Source: Rhynchonema sp. JSB1_4
Taxonomy: Eukaryota > Nematoda > Chromadorea > Monhysterida > Xyalidae
Reading direction: 5' to 3'
NCBI GenBank assembly: GCA_030248065.1
Contig: JASAMV010002096.1
Coordinates: forward strand, 1-64,000
DNA: 64,000 nt
How positions within the stretch are numbered: position 1 is the stretch's first letter; every line of letters starts with the position of its first letter. The translations under genes and the position numbers were made by a program. This document shows positions 1-11,251 of the stretch, in pieces. The notes beneath the pieces were generated by a model. The model did not search any database and was not told the DNA's origin. It was given only the letters and a program-made list of their open reading frames with translations.

Positions 1-37
1 CACAGGAGACACTGCAGTCCCCTGGTAAAACCGGTGC

Positions 38-860
38 TTGTCCGCACAGTTTGACTGCGGTTTTACATTTTTGTATTGTGACCCTGCCTATTTAGAGGTA
101 AATTGCCCTGTTTATGACCATTTAGCTTACGGCGATGTAAGCTCGGCGTTGGTCGCTCTGTTTGACTCCCTGTTTGACACAGAAAACCATTCAACAGCAC
201 GGCTCGTTTGTGTGATGGCGAAACGTTGATGCAATGTTCGGTGTGCGCGACTCGTTCCTTCTACGACGCTGGCGTCGTGCCGTTCTGGCGGTCACCGGAC
301 AGGACTTCTTCACCTGAGGTGACAACCTTCGAGGGGTTGGCTGGTCGCCTACCCAGCTTGCCGTCCACCTTCGTTGCCGAAACCGTCTCCATCGTGGATC
401 AGCCTGCGCCTATGGGCTAGCAGCTGCTCTATTATCGGTCAGGACTTAAACCGGTACGAGCGGTGTATCACCTGCGGGTGTTCGTCTGGGATTTGGGGTG
501 AGTAACCCACACCTCTTGCTTCGGCAAGGTACGGTGAAACCCACTTCGGTGACTGGTGAAAACCCGTATCCTGACTGCTATATCCACGCGACTACTCTAT
601 TCAATTCAATCCGTCCCAATCGCTGGTGTGCTATTCAATTCGTCGTCGTTGCCATCTGCGATCCCTATTCGTTCGACGGTTTCTTCAAGGCCTACTCCAA
701 CTATGGCCGGGTGGACACGAACAGCTTCTATTCGTCTTCATTCAACATCGATCAAATGAGGTCATTTGAAGGAACTGGTGCGGGGAGATGTGACATTGGA
801 CATATGCCGTCGTCATATCGTCGTCTGCAAACTGAAAGTCGTCTGTTCGGACAGTGTTGA
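38..860 (+). other. possible coding exons, unidentified
   Basis: The stretch has open plus-strand segments with splice-like borders, but no complete gene can be built. A small exon candidate at 50-97 is preceded by CGCACAG and followed by GTAAAT; it would encode 16 residues with two Cys. An open frame at 498-860 reads as a Cys- and Tyr-containing polypeptide with balanced composition. A strong donor-like GTGAGTAAC sits at 498 and argues that a preceding exon ends at 497, which conflicts with reading straight into the 498-860 frame. No family is recognised. It may be the 5' part of the membrane-protein gene that follows, or a separate gene. Confidence 0.3.
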
Positions 861-1375
861 CTGTGGCTGAGCATGGAAATTCAAATGGATGGCTCAGCGA
901 TGGACTTTATCGCCGTTTCCTTTTTCTCTTCTAATTCGTAAATTCTCCCTTCTCGTAATTCAGTGTTGATTCAGAGAGTTGTGTTTCTGCCCGTTTTGGA
1001 GTCGCGAGATATTTTATTGGATTATTGATATTATTGCCGTTTATTCTATCTTTCATTACTATATTTCCGTTAATCGTTATATAGCGTAAAACGTGCTGTT
1101 GAAGTCGACTTCGGGGTGCTTTTCGTGCAATACGTGGAAGCTGAACAGCCAGCTAGATCGCTGGGCTTGTCTTGATTGGGTTTTTGTGCTTGCTTGCCTG
1201 AGACCGTTTGCTTGCTTCATTTTATTGCAGGAAAGCGGGTGACTGGATTGTCACCAGGATCAAGCCGCGTCGTCCGAGTTGCCATCGCGAGGCGTGTGGA
1301 TTTTGGTCCAGGGCTGACTTGCGCGCTGAGACGGTCACTTCGGCGTGACTCTTGTCGGTCCGGGCGCGTTGCTGA
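861..1375. other. no gene recognised; probable intron
   Basis: AT-rich sequence without a convincing frame. A good acceptor (TTCATTTTATTGCAG) ends at 1230. The three frames after it either stop soon or read as Arg-rich low-complexity sequence, so an exon start here is possible but not shown. Confidence 0.4.
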
Positions 1376-2846
1376 CTGCCTGGCGAGTGGCAGAAGGTGG
1401 CGTGCTCAAGTGCATCTGCCCCGTCGACGAGCTCCCTAGGACGGCAGCAGATCACAACTTTTCCACCGACCGATATCCCTGATGCACTTGCTGCAGAAAT
1501 CAAGTCTGTCAATTTGACCTCGAATTGCTCTATCAAGTTCGACAACAAGCAACTTATCACAAAATGGAAGTCTCTGCGACACCTCTACTGGTCTCCAAGT
1601 GTCTGTCTGACCATGTGTGTCGATCCTCCTATTGCACCGAACATAGATCTTCGTGGAATTTGTGTGAATAAGGTAAGAGATAAAGTGGGTTACCTGCGCT
1701 TCTTGTAGGTAGGACCAGCTGCAGCAGCTGGTGGAGGACCCAGATCAGTGCGTGCCAAGTGCACACGTTGCACTTGACGGAATTCTTGCTTGAGTTTGTC
1801 ACCAATGCTCATTAGTGAGCACAGTTGACAGGTACACCTGAGAGTGATTTGCTCAAATCTAACGCTTATGTTTATAAAAACACGTGATCCAGATCAGAAT
1901 GACAGAAAGAATCTTACTCCTTGTTGTTTACTATCCGATGCGAATGACTTTTTGAAGGTTTCTGCCCCTCCCAATTCCTTGGCCATTTTGCATAGATCGA
2001 ACACAATGTTGCCCGAGGAGTACGCAACCACGTGCACACATGTAGCGTTCCCCGAATCTAAATTTTTGTTCCCAAATTTTGATTTGATGTTTCTAAATCT
2101 CAAAAACATACGGACAAAACAGATTTGAAAAAGTCAACCAACTCAGTTGCGTGATTGGACCGGTTGTTTTGTTGGCCAATTTTAATATTTCGTTTGTCAA
2201 ACGCATAGGCTTTTCTATTGGGGTCCGTTCCTCCTCGTTGTACGCAATTGGCTTCACTGATCCGTCTGTTTCTCGAACAACTAAAACATCATCTGGATCT
2301 GGATCACGCTCGTCTGTCAAAGCATTGTGTTCGTCACCCGTCGGGTCAGACATTTTCAGAAACGCTGGATAGATTATTTTTCAGGGAACCACAACACTGA
2401 CAACATCAACTATCGTTCCTTCAACGACAACGTCTACAGTAACCAGTTCGAAAACAGGTGTTATCTCAGGGTTGAGCGCAGCACTGGGCGTCGCTATTTT
2501 GTCCGGATTGGTAATCGGGTACTTTGCCCTGCGTTTCTACAAGCGTCGCCGCTACTCAACCGCTTGCAACAACTGTTTTCGTTTGGAGCAAGTGCATCAT
2601 GATTATGGTCGTTTCTAGTTTTTATGTGATCACCTTGACATTTCAGGTTCATTTATCACTCATAATGTGATTCTTTTACTTATCGTTATAGTGTCCTCTT
2701 TCTGTCAACAACGACCAGCCTCTCCCTTGGCGCCGTCTGAGATTGCATCCGGTGACGACAGCTGGTCGCTTAGTTCAAGTTTTATTGATACCCGTCCTAA
2801 CGAAACTGTTTTTATCATGAATGCTGATTACGAAAGTGCTGCGTAA
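1376..2846 (+). CDS. putative single-pass membrane protein, C-terminal exons
   Basis: Four plus-strand segments look coding. About 1376-1671 ends at an excellent donor (AAG|GTAAGAG) and carries an N-glycosylation site and several Cys. About 1870-2340 is an open stretch, possibly two exons, rich in polar residues. 2384-2620 follows TTTTTCAG and encodes a Thr/Ser-rich stalk, then a hydrophobic Gly-rich segment (VAILSGLVIGYFALRFY), then a basic stop-transfer cluster KRRR and a short tail. 2691-2846 follows TTATAG and encodes an acidic, Ser-rich tail ending in TAA at 2844. The order Thr-rich stalk, membrane helix, basic residues, cytoplasmic tail fits a type I surface protein. Exon joins are uncertain: a donor TATG|GTCG near 2616 would keep phase into the last exon. 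The family is unknown and the 5' end is unresolved. Confidence 0.5.
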
Positions 2847-2861
2847 GCGAATTGAGATAAT

Positions 2862-2867
2862 AATAAA
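2862..2867 (+). terminator. polyadenylation signal AATAAA
   Basis: AATAAA lies 16 bp after the TAA that ends the last membrane-protein exon. Position and sequence suit 3'-end processing of that gene. The minus-strand gene converges on the same spot. Confidence 0.45.
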
Positions 2868-2953
2868 AAAACTGCTGCGTAAGTGTCTGGTTACAAAAAA
2901 TAAGAACTGTTTGAGGGAAAAAATAAACTGAAAAGGACGGATAATGGCTTTAC

Positions 2954-4199
2954 TTACGTGGCGGTTGTTTCTTCATTTTGCTGCACGAACGGTGTTGACG
3001 TGGGTCCAATGATGATGATTGCCTGATTGCTGAACACAGTTTCGAAACCCATATGATTGGCCACCTCAATTAGACAACAGAACATATTGCGATTTCCATA
3101 AGTGTCCACCACGTTATTTAGCATATCCATGGTGATCTCAATGAAACGATCGTAAGTTAGCCCAGCGAGGTCGGTCACTGGTATGAGGGTACGCAGCCGA
3201 TTCATGAAATTTACAGACAATACACGATAGATGATGTCACTGTCGAATGGCATGAACGTGATCGCTCTGATACGACATGTTGCCATTGACCTGATAAAAT
3301 AAATCGCGTTACTGTATCCTTCTTTTCTCGGTTTTAGTCAAGAAAAATCTGGTATACCGCAAGTTCACAGTGTCAATGTTGGATGAGCGCATTTCTCCTG
3401 TGATCCAGTGTTCGGGATTCACGTTGCCGGTGAAGACGAATTCGGGTGTCACCCTGAAAACACTTGTACTCTTTTCTTTCATTTTTTGAATTGCTTTAAC
3501 TACAGTTTCAATTTTGATTACCGTAGTATTATAGCGTACATATATATGCTTGTTTGTATCGTCCTCCTTTGAGCAGCCGGATACGGTGTGCCGCATGACG
3601 CGCATGACAATCCCGTTGTCAGCGAACCCCACAGCCACGACGCCGAAATCAGTGCATCACTCGATGGTGGAGTATAGCGTGGGCGATTAAATCCGGACAA
3701 ACGATTCATGAATCGACCACCAATCATGTTTACGTGTAGCATGATGGATGACACAACTGCCAGGAAGCAGCATAGCAGATGTGCGTAGCGATCACAGTTT
3801 CGACAGTTCACTCGATCGACGTCTGGTCGGAACAGCGCCAGGCCAAGTTGAATGGTGTCGAATCCAAACATGCAATTGTGAAACACACAGTTGTTCTCCC
3901 TCTCGAAAGTCACTCCATCACCCGTCACTGTGGTGATCACTCCGCGAAGCGTAGTGTGTTGGTCGCCTTGTTCAAGGAATATCGTACGTCTTCTGTGCGG
4001 GATCCTTGCGTCGAAGATAATCAGCATCCAACTGTTCTTGTTGTCTCATGATTTCTTCGGTAGTTTGTCCGATACGATGTGTCAGTGGATGTATCATTTG
4101 CAAAAAACGTTCAACTGGATCAAATGGGGCGGTGGTCGCTAGGTTAGGGTTGAGACGTCTCACCACGTGTTCACTCATCAAAGTTATGCTATTATACAT
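2954..4199 (-). CDS. hypothetical multi-exon protein
   Basis: A minus-strand gene read from an ATG at 4199 or 4178. A first exon encodes about 50 residues. A short intron, GTTGG to CGCACAG near 3985-4026, would join it in phase to a long open exon containing a Cys cluster (VNCRNCDR) and a hydrophobic patch. A further segment (about 3309-3650) ends in TAA at 3309. The segment at 2958-3286 is open, well composed and ends at a strong donor (CAC|GTAAGTAAAG), so the gene seems to continue toward 2.9 kb. The frame change near 3650 has no clean splice site, so the gene may be misassembled, use an exon not seen here, or be damaged. Composition and the consistent strand support real coding sequence. 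No family recognised. Confidence 0.45.
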
Positions 4200-4571
4200 T
4201 TTTTCTTTTGCGTCAATTCTTTTTCTGTAAAAAATAAGTTTTTCTCAGTTTCGGTTCATTTCAATTGAGTTTCTCAGTTTTTTACTAATAGGTACGTCAA
4301 ATAATTATGTATGAATAACCCATATACAATCTGTGTATTTATTTTTACACCGCAAGAAGATTGTTATCACAATAAGGTGAAGTTGCAGTTTATACATTTT
4401 CTTCGTTTCACATCAGTTATCTTTTCATCGAGTGAACGCTGCTGAAATAATATTGAGTACAGTTACACAGTTGCGATGACTTTACACCTTACAACCAGTC
4501 CCAAGATTAATAATGCGTCAAAATGTGCAAGCTACCCATGCATTGTTTGCTCCCTGTGTCTGGTGCACGCA
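4200..4571. other. intergenic, nothing recognised
   Basis: AT-rich sequence upstream of the minus-strand gene. No frame, tRNA or repeat terminus was recognised. It presumably contains that gene's promoter, but no specific element can be named. Confidence 0.5.
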
Positions 4572-4803
4572 ATGCGTATGTTAGTGTATGTATGTTGGGT
4601 ACCATACATGTATGGACGTACCTATGTAAGTTGTGTGGTCATACTCAATGTATGTTAATACGTATACACACATGAAACAGCACAGTGTATGTAGCTGCGT
4701 ATGTTGGGTACCATGCATGTACCTACGTATGTTGGGTACCATGAATGTATGTAGGTACGTATGTTGAGTACCACGCAAGTACATACGTATACTGGGTGCC
4801 ATG
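4572..4803. repeat. minisatellite, GTATGTTGGGTACCAT-type
   Basis: Imperfect units of roughly 30-40 bp repeat the core GTATGTTGGGTACCAT followed by GTATG/GTACC words. The open frames across it, rich in Tyr, Thr and His, are products of the repeat and are not called as genes. Confidence 0.75.
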
Positions 4804-4949
4804 TATGCGGGGTACCGTATAACTTCCTACATGGTGTCACCCTGATACCATGTGTGGGTTTTGATGAAAATTTTTCTATGCGGGGTACCGTATAACTTCC
4901 TACATGGTGTCACAATGATACCATGTGTGGGTTTTGATGAAAATTTTTC
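4804..4949. repeat. 73-bp tandem duplication
   Basis: Two adjacent copies (4804-4876 and 4877-4949) begin TATGCGGGGTACCG and end AAAATTTTTC. They differ only at a couple of positions, so the duplication is recent compared with the surrounding decayed repeats. Confidence 0.85.
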
Positions 4950-5032
4950 TAAGTCCGAAATTTTGGAGATTGCCACCTAAAAATGTTTACCAAACACCAC
5001 CGAGACAATCGTCGCCGTGATGCTTTTGTAGC

Positions 5033-5252
5033 AGTGTACAAGGTATCCGTGATGTTTCCTAAGCCGCGTGCATGGTAGCCGTGATTACGCGTTGGGGGTC
5101 ACGTGCAAGGTATCCGTGAATTTCGCCGATTTTTTTACAATGTGGGGTCTCGTACAAGGTATCCGTGAAAATTTTCTAAAAAAAGTCTCGTGCAAGATAT
5201 TCGTGAATTTCGTTAATTTTTTGACCACTTGAGGTCTCGTGCAAGGTATCCG
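5033..5252. repeat. tandem repeat with core AAGGTATCCGTGA
   Basis: Five or so units of about 55 bp share the words GTGCAAGGTATCCGTG and TTTTTT, separated by diverged spacers. No coding potential. Confidence 0.7.
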
Positions 5253-5447
5253 TGAAACCGGCCCGTTCTTAAGTACTGACCGTCCCGCAAACGAGCCATG
5301 TATGATTGTAGCATATGCTGTACAACGTATTTTAATGCATCTAATGCCGAATATCTGATATACGACCATCAAAATATCGATTACAGCCAAATCTTGCGTG
5401 CCAGATCGACTTTACGCGCCCGGTTTTGCACCATACCTGCATATATA

Positions 5448-5845
5448 TTGGTCGCACAATGACTATATGAGAATCCATCCCCCTAATTTTCCTGCATTGA
5501 AAAGGCGGATATTTGGCGTTTTTTTCATATTGGACCAGGTTTTGACAAGAAGTTTGCATGCTTATCAGTGAGAAACACACGTGTGCAGAAGTTTCACCCT
5601 GAATTCTACGCAACCGAAATGGTTCGGGCTCGGATTACTGTAGCCACGTATTACACGCTTTGTGTGTGAAATCGATTACAGCACACACGCACACGTTGAT
5701 CACTCCCGATAAATAAAGCGGGAAAAGAAAGAGGAAATAACTCCTTGTCAAAACCTGATTCAATTTGAAAAAATCGCCAGAAACCCTCCTTGCCGATGTA
5801 GGAAAAATATGGGGATGGATTCTCATATAGTCATTGTGCGACCAA
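5448..5845. mobile_element. TA-target MITE (TTGGTCGCACAATGAC ends)
   Basis: A 398-bp element with terminal inverted repeats TTGGTCGCACAATGACTATA, flanked by TA on both sides. Removing it restores the host MITE sequence CATATATACATGTGTAG. TA duplication and short matching ends fit non-autonomous Tc1/mariner-type elements. Other copies are at 9582-9846 and 52802-53072. Confidence 0.85.
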
Positions 5846-5873
5846 TACATGTGTAGTAGCATGCAGTAGTATA

Positions 5874-6196
5874 GTCCGTCCACCAGCTCATGGCACTTTG
5901 TGTTGCTGCTGGCTGGTTTGGTCCCTTCCTCCACGTTCTAATGAAAGAGAAATTGGGTGTGGGGGATTTTGCAAAAAGACTAAAAAAATAATAAAATGTG
6001 TCGAAAACGATTGAATTCGATCAAATTTAAAATTAAATTAAATTAAAATCCATAAAACATGTCGATTTCATGAAGACAACAATTTAGGAGCAAAAATAAT
6101 TTTTTTCGGAAGCTCAATTTCTCTTTCATTAGAACGTGGAGGAAGGGAACAAGTCGGCCAGTAGCAACACAAAGTGCCATGAGCTGGTGGACGGAC
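5874..6196. mobile_element. MITE with long ends (GTCCGTCCACCAGC)
   Basis: A 323-bp element whose ends match for about 85 bp, starting GTCCGTCCACCAGCTCATGG, flanked by TATA on both sides (a TA or TATA duplication). It too sits in the older hAT-like MITE. The two arms differ at a few bases, so it is not brand new. Confidence 0.8.
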
Positions 6197-6470
6197 TATA
6201 CATTATCGGTGCCACATCACTATAAAAGACCAACCCCGCGCATCACTGTACGGATTTGGGGACAATACAGGGCGCCGCAGGCGCGATTTTGGAAAAATTG
6301 TCCCGTCCACAGAAAAAAGTGCCAATTTTTTGCCTCGAAAAAGGCCATTTTTGGACATTTCAGCCTATTTTGGGCAACTTTTTTAATTAAAAAAAATAAA
6401 ATCTGAGTTTCAAAAAAATTTCTTCTTTCAAAAATTTTTTTTTAATTAACCACTTTTTTTGACAACCCTG

Positions 6471-7033
6471 GTGCATAGAATGTTCATTTTTGATTTGGCT
6501 AATCCGGTATCAATTCTGACATCAAACGAAAACAGGTCATACATTGGGTCCGGGGACAGTTCCAGCGACTTTTCCTTGCCTGATGTTAAGACTTGAGCTC
6601 ATTTACAGTACAAGAGCACAGTTACCATTCGACCTCTCGTCCCTTGTCAAACAAAAATAACCAACGCATCAGCGCAGTTTCGCGAGAAAAGTGGGTTTGA
6701 AAGTTGACGGCACGATAAAACATTAGCGACTTCGGTTGGCAGAGTGATCTCTTGACATAAAATCACCAGGAACAAGTCCAAGAAATTGCAACAGTAAACA
6801 TATTCCAATGTGTATCCTTGTGAGCGCGATAAAACATTTTGTGTCTTGGCGCAATCAAAAAAACGCAACGGAAAAAGTAACAAAGACCCATCGAGTTTGT
6901 TCCTTTTTTTCGCGTGAAATTAAAGCCCCATCGCATGGCAATCACACCCACACACAAACAAAGGAAACCCCACACCCACCAAAACCGAACTGTCCCTTTT
7001 CACACGTTGTGGCGAACAGAGGCTGCCTGTTAT
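6471..7033. other. no gene recognised
   Basis: Unique-looking AT-rich sequence with short, low-quality frames only. No splice-bounded exon could be built. Confidence 0.4.
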
Positions 7034-7813
7034 CAGGGTTGGATTAAAAAAAATTTTATTATCGAATTTTTTTTCTAACTTTTTTGAATTTTTAAAAAAA
7101 TTTTTTAAGATTTACTTTTTTTATTCCGGACCACAAAAATTTCGGTTCTCAACGTGAAAAATTGTTGAAAATTTTTTTAAGTATATTTGATTGCACTTGA
7201 GAATATAGGAATACGTAGTTGACACCGACCAGTTGTGTTCAGAAACGGGCAGTAGCGAGGTTATATTTTTACAATGAGCCAGATAACGTGACAATTCGCG
7301 TTGGGGATTAGCATGTCCACCATATGTACCAACATCTCTGTAGCTTGTAGTATAAAAAGTGAAGGGAATGTGAAGTCACGGGCAAGGTAAATGATTGGCA
7401 CATTTTTTAAGTTACATGAAAACAGCTGCATAACCCGCGGTGTTGGAACGATAATTTTGGACTTGAACAGCAACTTTGGACAAGCAGATTTGACTTCCTG
7501 GAATAACTGAATGCGCACATAATGACGGCTGCTTAGGTTGTTTAGTCCAGCCACGGACTGTCTAACGTTGTAATGACATTGTACCGATGCGAAATACAAG
7601 CGCCGCAGGCGGTTTTTTGAGAAAAACAAGCAGAAACATGCATAAAAGCATGTATTTTCACCACAAAAAGGGGGAAAATAATAAAAAAAGTTGTCAAATA
7701 ATATAAAAAAGTGAACTTACTTTTCTACTTTTTAAAAACCGAAAAAGTGGCGAACTTTTTTTAAAAAAATCTTTTTTTACAAAAAAATATTTACTTTTTT
7801 TAACCCAACCCTG
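7034..7813. mobile_element. hAT-like MITE, second subfamily
   Basis: 780 bp bounded by CAGGGTTGG and CCAACCCTG with 8-bp flanks CCTGTTAT / CCTGTTGT (one mismatch). Ends and duplication length are those of hAT transposons. The inside is AT-rich near both ends with no transposase frame. The same subfamily is complete again, in the other orientation, at 26504-28382. Confidence 0.85.
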
Positions 7814-7852
7814 CCTGTTGTGCAGCACACCCACGCAGTGTTGTAGAGTTAA

Positions 7853-8937
7853 AGTGACTCTACAATTGAATGTTGACCGCGTTTGTTTGCAGCCATTTTT
7901 TCAGAAAATGAAGGCAAGGTATCAGAAACCCAGATTTAGGAAATATATTTTCAACTAGTTGCTTTGTGATGTTTCACAGAGCCCACTATTTTCACAGGAG
8001 GAGAAAAATGAAAAAAGTTTGAGGCCGGTCTGTGCAAAACGCAAGGTAACCCAATCTAAGATATTTTCAGCGTTTTATACTCCGACGTTTCTCTGCTAAA
8101 CGAGATATAAAGCATTGTACGAAACGCCATGTGTGATGAATGATAAATGAAACACTCAAAAAAATCGAGCCTTTTTGAAGCACCTTTTTACTCTAGCATA
8201 ATTTTAGGCATCTGTGGTGAATGAAATACGTTGTCAAATACAAATAAAAATCCTCTAATTATCTGGTCCGGTGTTTGTGCTTCCCAGTTTTCAAAACCCT
8301 ACACAGCTCACACAATGTTTACCACAACATGCGCAAGGCAGCCATTCCACAGCGCACACACACAACAAAGCTTTCCAGCTGAAAAATTGCTGTGTTGTCG
8401 CTGTGCCGGCTGTGTGTTGTCGTTGTGTGTGCGCTGTGGAATGGCTGCCTTGCGCATGTTGTGGTAAACATTGTGTGAGCTGTGTAGGGTTTTGAAAACT
8501 GGGAAGCACAAACACCGGACCAGATAATTAGAGGATTTTCATTTGTAATTGACAACTTATTTCATTCACCACAGATGCTTAAAATTATGCTAGAGTGAAA
8601 GGGTGCTTCAAAAAGGCTCGATTTTTTGGAATGTTTCGTTTATCATTTATCACACATGGCGTTTCGTACAATGCTTTATAATCTCGTTTAACAGAGAAAC
8701 GTCGGTGTATAAAACGCTGAAAATATCTTAGATTGGATTACCTTGTGTCTTGCACAGGGCCGCCTCAAACTTTTTTTCATTTTTTCTCCTCCTGTGAAAA
8801 TATGTGGGCTACGTGAAACATCACAAAGCAACGAGTTGAAAATCCATTCCCTAAATCTGGGTTTCTGATACATTGCCTTCATTTTCTAAAAAAACGGCTG
8901 CAAACAAACGCGGTCAACATTCAATTGTAGAGTCACT
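7853..8937. mobile_element. TTAA-target fold-back element
   Basis: A 1085-bp near-perfect palindrome: each arm is about 530 bp and the turn lies near 8395. The ends read AGTGACTCTACAATTG and are flanked by TTAA on both sides. TTAA targets are typical of piggyBac-group elements, although these ends lack the usual CCC start, so the superfamily is inferred. Open frames inside occur in mirrored pairs and are artefacts of the palindrome. Confidence 0.85.
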
Positions 8938-8941
8938 TTAA

Positions 8942-9581
8942 ACATCATGTGAGTGTGTTTGTGCGCTTGGCTTGTGTGTGGGTTTGTTGGCTGGCCGTGC
9001 GCTTGTTATTACTTGACTTGACTATTGTTGAACATGCGGGTTCGCATAACAGGTAGGTGGGACGAAGTATCTTCAGCTTTGTCGTCAGATATCCAGTCGG
9101 TTGTGCCAACCTGGGAAGGTACAAGCTTGCAACAAGGTGCAAAACTTTACGCATGTTGAAAAATAAAAAGGATAATATCAGCGGTCAAAACGCAGTTTCG
9201 GAAGCTCAGATAGCTTTTACAGGCTGTTTCTCACAAACACCGCTGGTTGATGTCCCGACATGAAGCCAAAATACGGCAAAAGCGCTTCGGCAGAATATGG
9301 TGGAGGGGGTCGAAGTCACTTGACTCTTTAGGGATAAACGGCGGACAATGGGGCGATAATTTATCTTAAAATTCAATTCAATTACACCCAGGTCAAACAA
9401 AACGCCATATACCACAGCATGGGCAGAACGAACAACTTGTTAATTTTTCTCTTTGCATTCACTTTTCCCACCCGCTTGCTTGTGGCTTTTTTCACGACCG
9501 AGTTGGGTCTTTTTGTCAGAGTACGATAAAACTTTTAATAAGCCTAGTCTCGAGGTCCGGTATTTTTTAACATACTGTATA
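8942..9581. other. no gene recognised
   Basis: Sequence between two MITEs with a few short frames and no convincing exon or repeat terminus. Confidence 0.35.
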
Positions 9582-9846
9582 TTGGTCGCACAATGACTAA
9601 ATCAGAATTCATCTACCCTGATCTTCAGGTTCAACCTTAACCACTATGCTACTTGTATTTTTGACAAAACATTTACAGCTAAAAATAATCTAGCAGATCA
9701 ACCACGTTGCCGCAGATCTGAAACATTCTCTTTACGACATACTTTGCGTGCGATCACGCAACGCAACGTCATTGCCACGTCACTTTCCCTCTTTACGATT
9801 CAGGAAAAAAATTTGACCAATTCTTATATAGTCATTGTGCGACCAA
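9582..9846. mobile_element. TA-target MITE (TTGGTCGCACAATGAC ends)
   Basis: A 265-bp copy of the family at 5448-5845, flanked by TA. Only the ends are shared; the interior differs, as expected for deletion derivatives that keep just the transposase-recognised termini. Confidence 0.8.
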
Positions 9847-9882
9847 TACCTAATAGTCCCCGCCGTAAATGTACAGCCTTAA

Positions 9883-10524
9883 AGGGGAAATTGCACATTC
9901 CAAATCGCCTTTCAAGTTTTACAAGTGTTTAGACAGCAATGTGGGCATCACAAAAATCAAATATTTTGGTACAAACTCTCAAACATATACCCAGGAGATT
10001 CCGTTTAAGACAAGCCACTGGGAACAAAATTCGGCGCCGACCGGCCGAATTTCTACCTGCGCATTCAGGCAAATTGCCTGATCAAAAAGATGTCAAGGCG
10101 ACAGAATGTTTCGCACGATTCTTGAAACTCACTAACTATAGAATTTCGCTTTTCTTTATATTTCGAATTTCGACGAATTGTTCCAGCGTGTCTGCTAAAT
10201 GTTTCATGCTCTGCTTGTCACGCTGGAACAATTCGTGGAAATTCAAAATATAAAGAAAAGCGAAATTCTATAGTTAGCGAGTTTCAAAATATGCGAAACA
10301 TTCTGTCGCCTTGACAGCTTTTTGATCAGGCAACTTGCCTGAATGCGCAGGTGGAAATTCGGCCGGTCCGCGCCGAATTTTCTTCCCGATTTTTCCCTTT
10401 AAACTGCTTTTCCTGGGTACATGTTTGAGAGTTTGTACCAAGTGATTTGACTTTCATGATGCCCACACGACTGTCTAAACACTTGTAGAGTTTGAAAGGC
10501 GATTAGGAATGCGCAATTTTCCCT
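9883..10524. mobile_element. TTAA-target fold-back element (AGGGGAAATTG ends)
   Basis: A 642-bp element with long inverted arms (AGGGGAAATTGCACATTCC and its complement) flanked by TTAA on both sides. The turn lies near 10190-10220. This is the cleanest copy of a family that recurs at 13778-22891 and 24454-25713, with a decayed piece near 17344-17665. Confidence 0.85.
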
Positions 10525-10716
10525 TTAACTGCGTTGGGTCTTGGTGGTCCCTTGGGTCTTTTTGTTTGACAATTTGACGCTCTATTCTTATCGATTTGCC
10601 TCAAAATGGGACGCACCCATTTGTCTCGAAAGCGGCTCGAAACACGGTGTCAACACACCGTAACACATGTCTTTGCCAACTTCTGGATAGGTAAATCGGT
10701 GACAGAACTTGCTTAA

Positions 10717-11251
10717 AGGGTGTGTCTAACGTCTCTTAACCCCATGTTTTATGAGGTGTAATCGAAAGATGACCTCGACAGGCCGGCGTGTGCAAAAAAC
10801 CGCGTCTTGTAACTCGCTAAATCGCGAAATCTTGAGGGTTACTTTTCGAATTAAATCAATTTCTGGACACAAAACTCCAGGCGCTTTTGAGTGGGCGCTA
10901 CTCACGTTTGGCATTATTCTGCTGAAACATTGCATGTTTAAGCGCGGCTCAGCCGCCTATACAATGCACGTAGACGCTCAACGCACACCGCTCTGGCTGC
11001 TGGCTTGACTGTGGACACAATGAATGTTTCATTTAACACATAGAAGCTGGTTTGTGTGTGTTTCGCTTCGCAGCTTTTTTCCGTCAGCTCAGTCTGAATT
11101 TTGTGTCCGGAAATTGATTTAATTCGAAAAGTAACCCTCAAGATTTCGCGGTAGTTAGAAGACGCGGTTTTTTTGCACACGGCGGCCTTTCGAGGTCATC
11201 TTTCAATTCCACCCAACAAAACATGGGGTTAGGAGACGTTAGACACACCGT
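10717..11251. mobile_element. TTAA-target fold-back element (AGGGTGTGTCTAACG ends)
   Basis: 535 bp between TTAA tetranucleotides. The arms begin AGGGTGTGTCTAACGTCTC and match for more than 150 bp. A third sequence family with the same TTAA target and fold-back design. No transposase frame. Confidence 0.8.

Larger units (their letters stand above)
5290..6470 (+). mobile_element. hAT-like MITE, interrupted by two others
   Basis: The pieces 5290-5447, 5848-5869 and 6201-6470 together match the 0.7-kb CAGGGTTG family seen complete at 14320-15033 and 28852-29552. They keep the internal order (GATATACGACCATCAAAATA block, then the block after CATTATCGG) and the right terminus CAACCCTG at 6463-6470. 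The left terminus is missing. The gaps are two other MITEs, so this element is older than both. Confidence 0.8.

Noticed and set aside
421..520. GC-rich stretch resembling ribosomal RNA spacer
   Set aside because: No conserved rRNA core sequence could be recognised.
1894..2353. Minus-strand frames with acidic, ordered composition
   Set aside because: Possible joins create a stop; the plus strand offers a stalk, membrane helix and phased 3' exon instead.
6179..6406. Conserved small frame repeated near 14.7, 18.7, 27.3 and 29.3 kb
   Set aside because: It is conserved only because it lies in copies of one MITE; it lacks domain signatures and is disrupted differently in each copy.
8231..8555. 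Overlapping Cys/His-rich frames on both strands
   Set aside because: They lie at the turn of a perfect palindrome, so each frame has a mirror image; no splice or family support.
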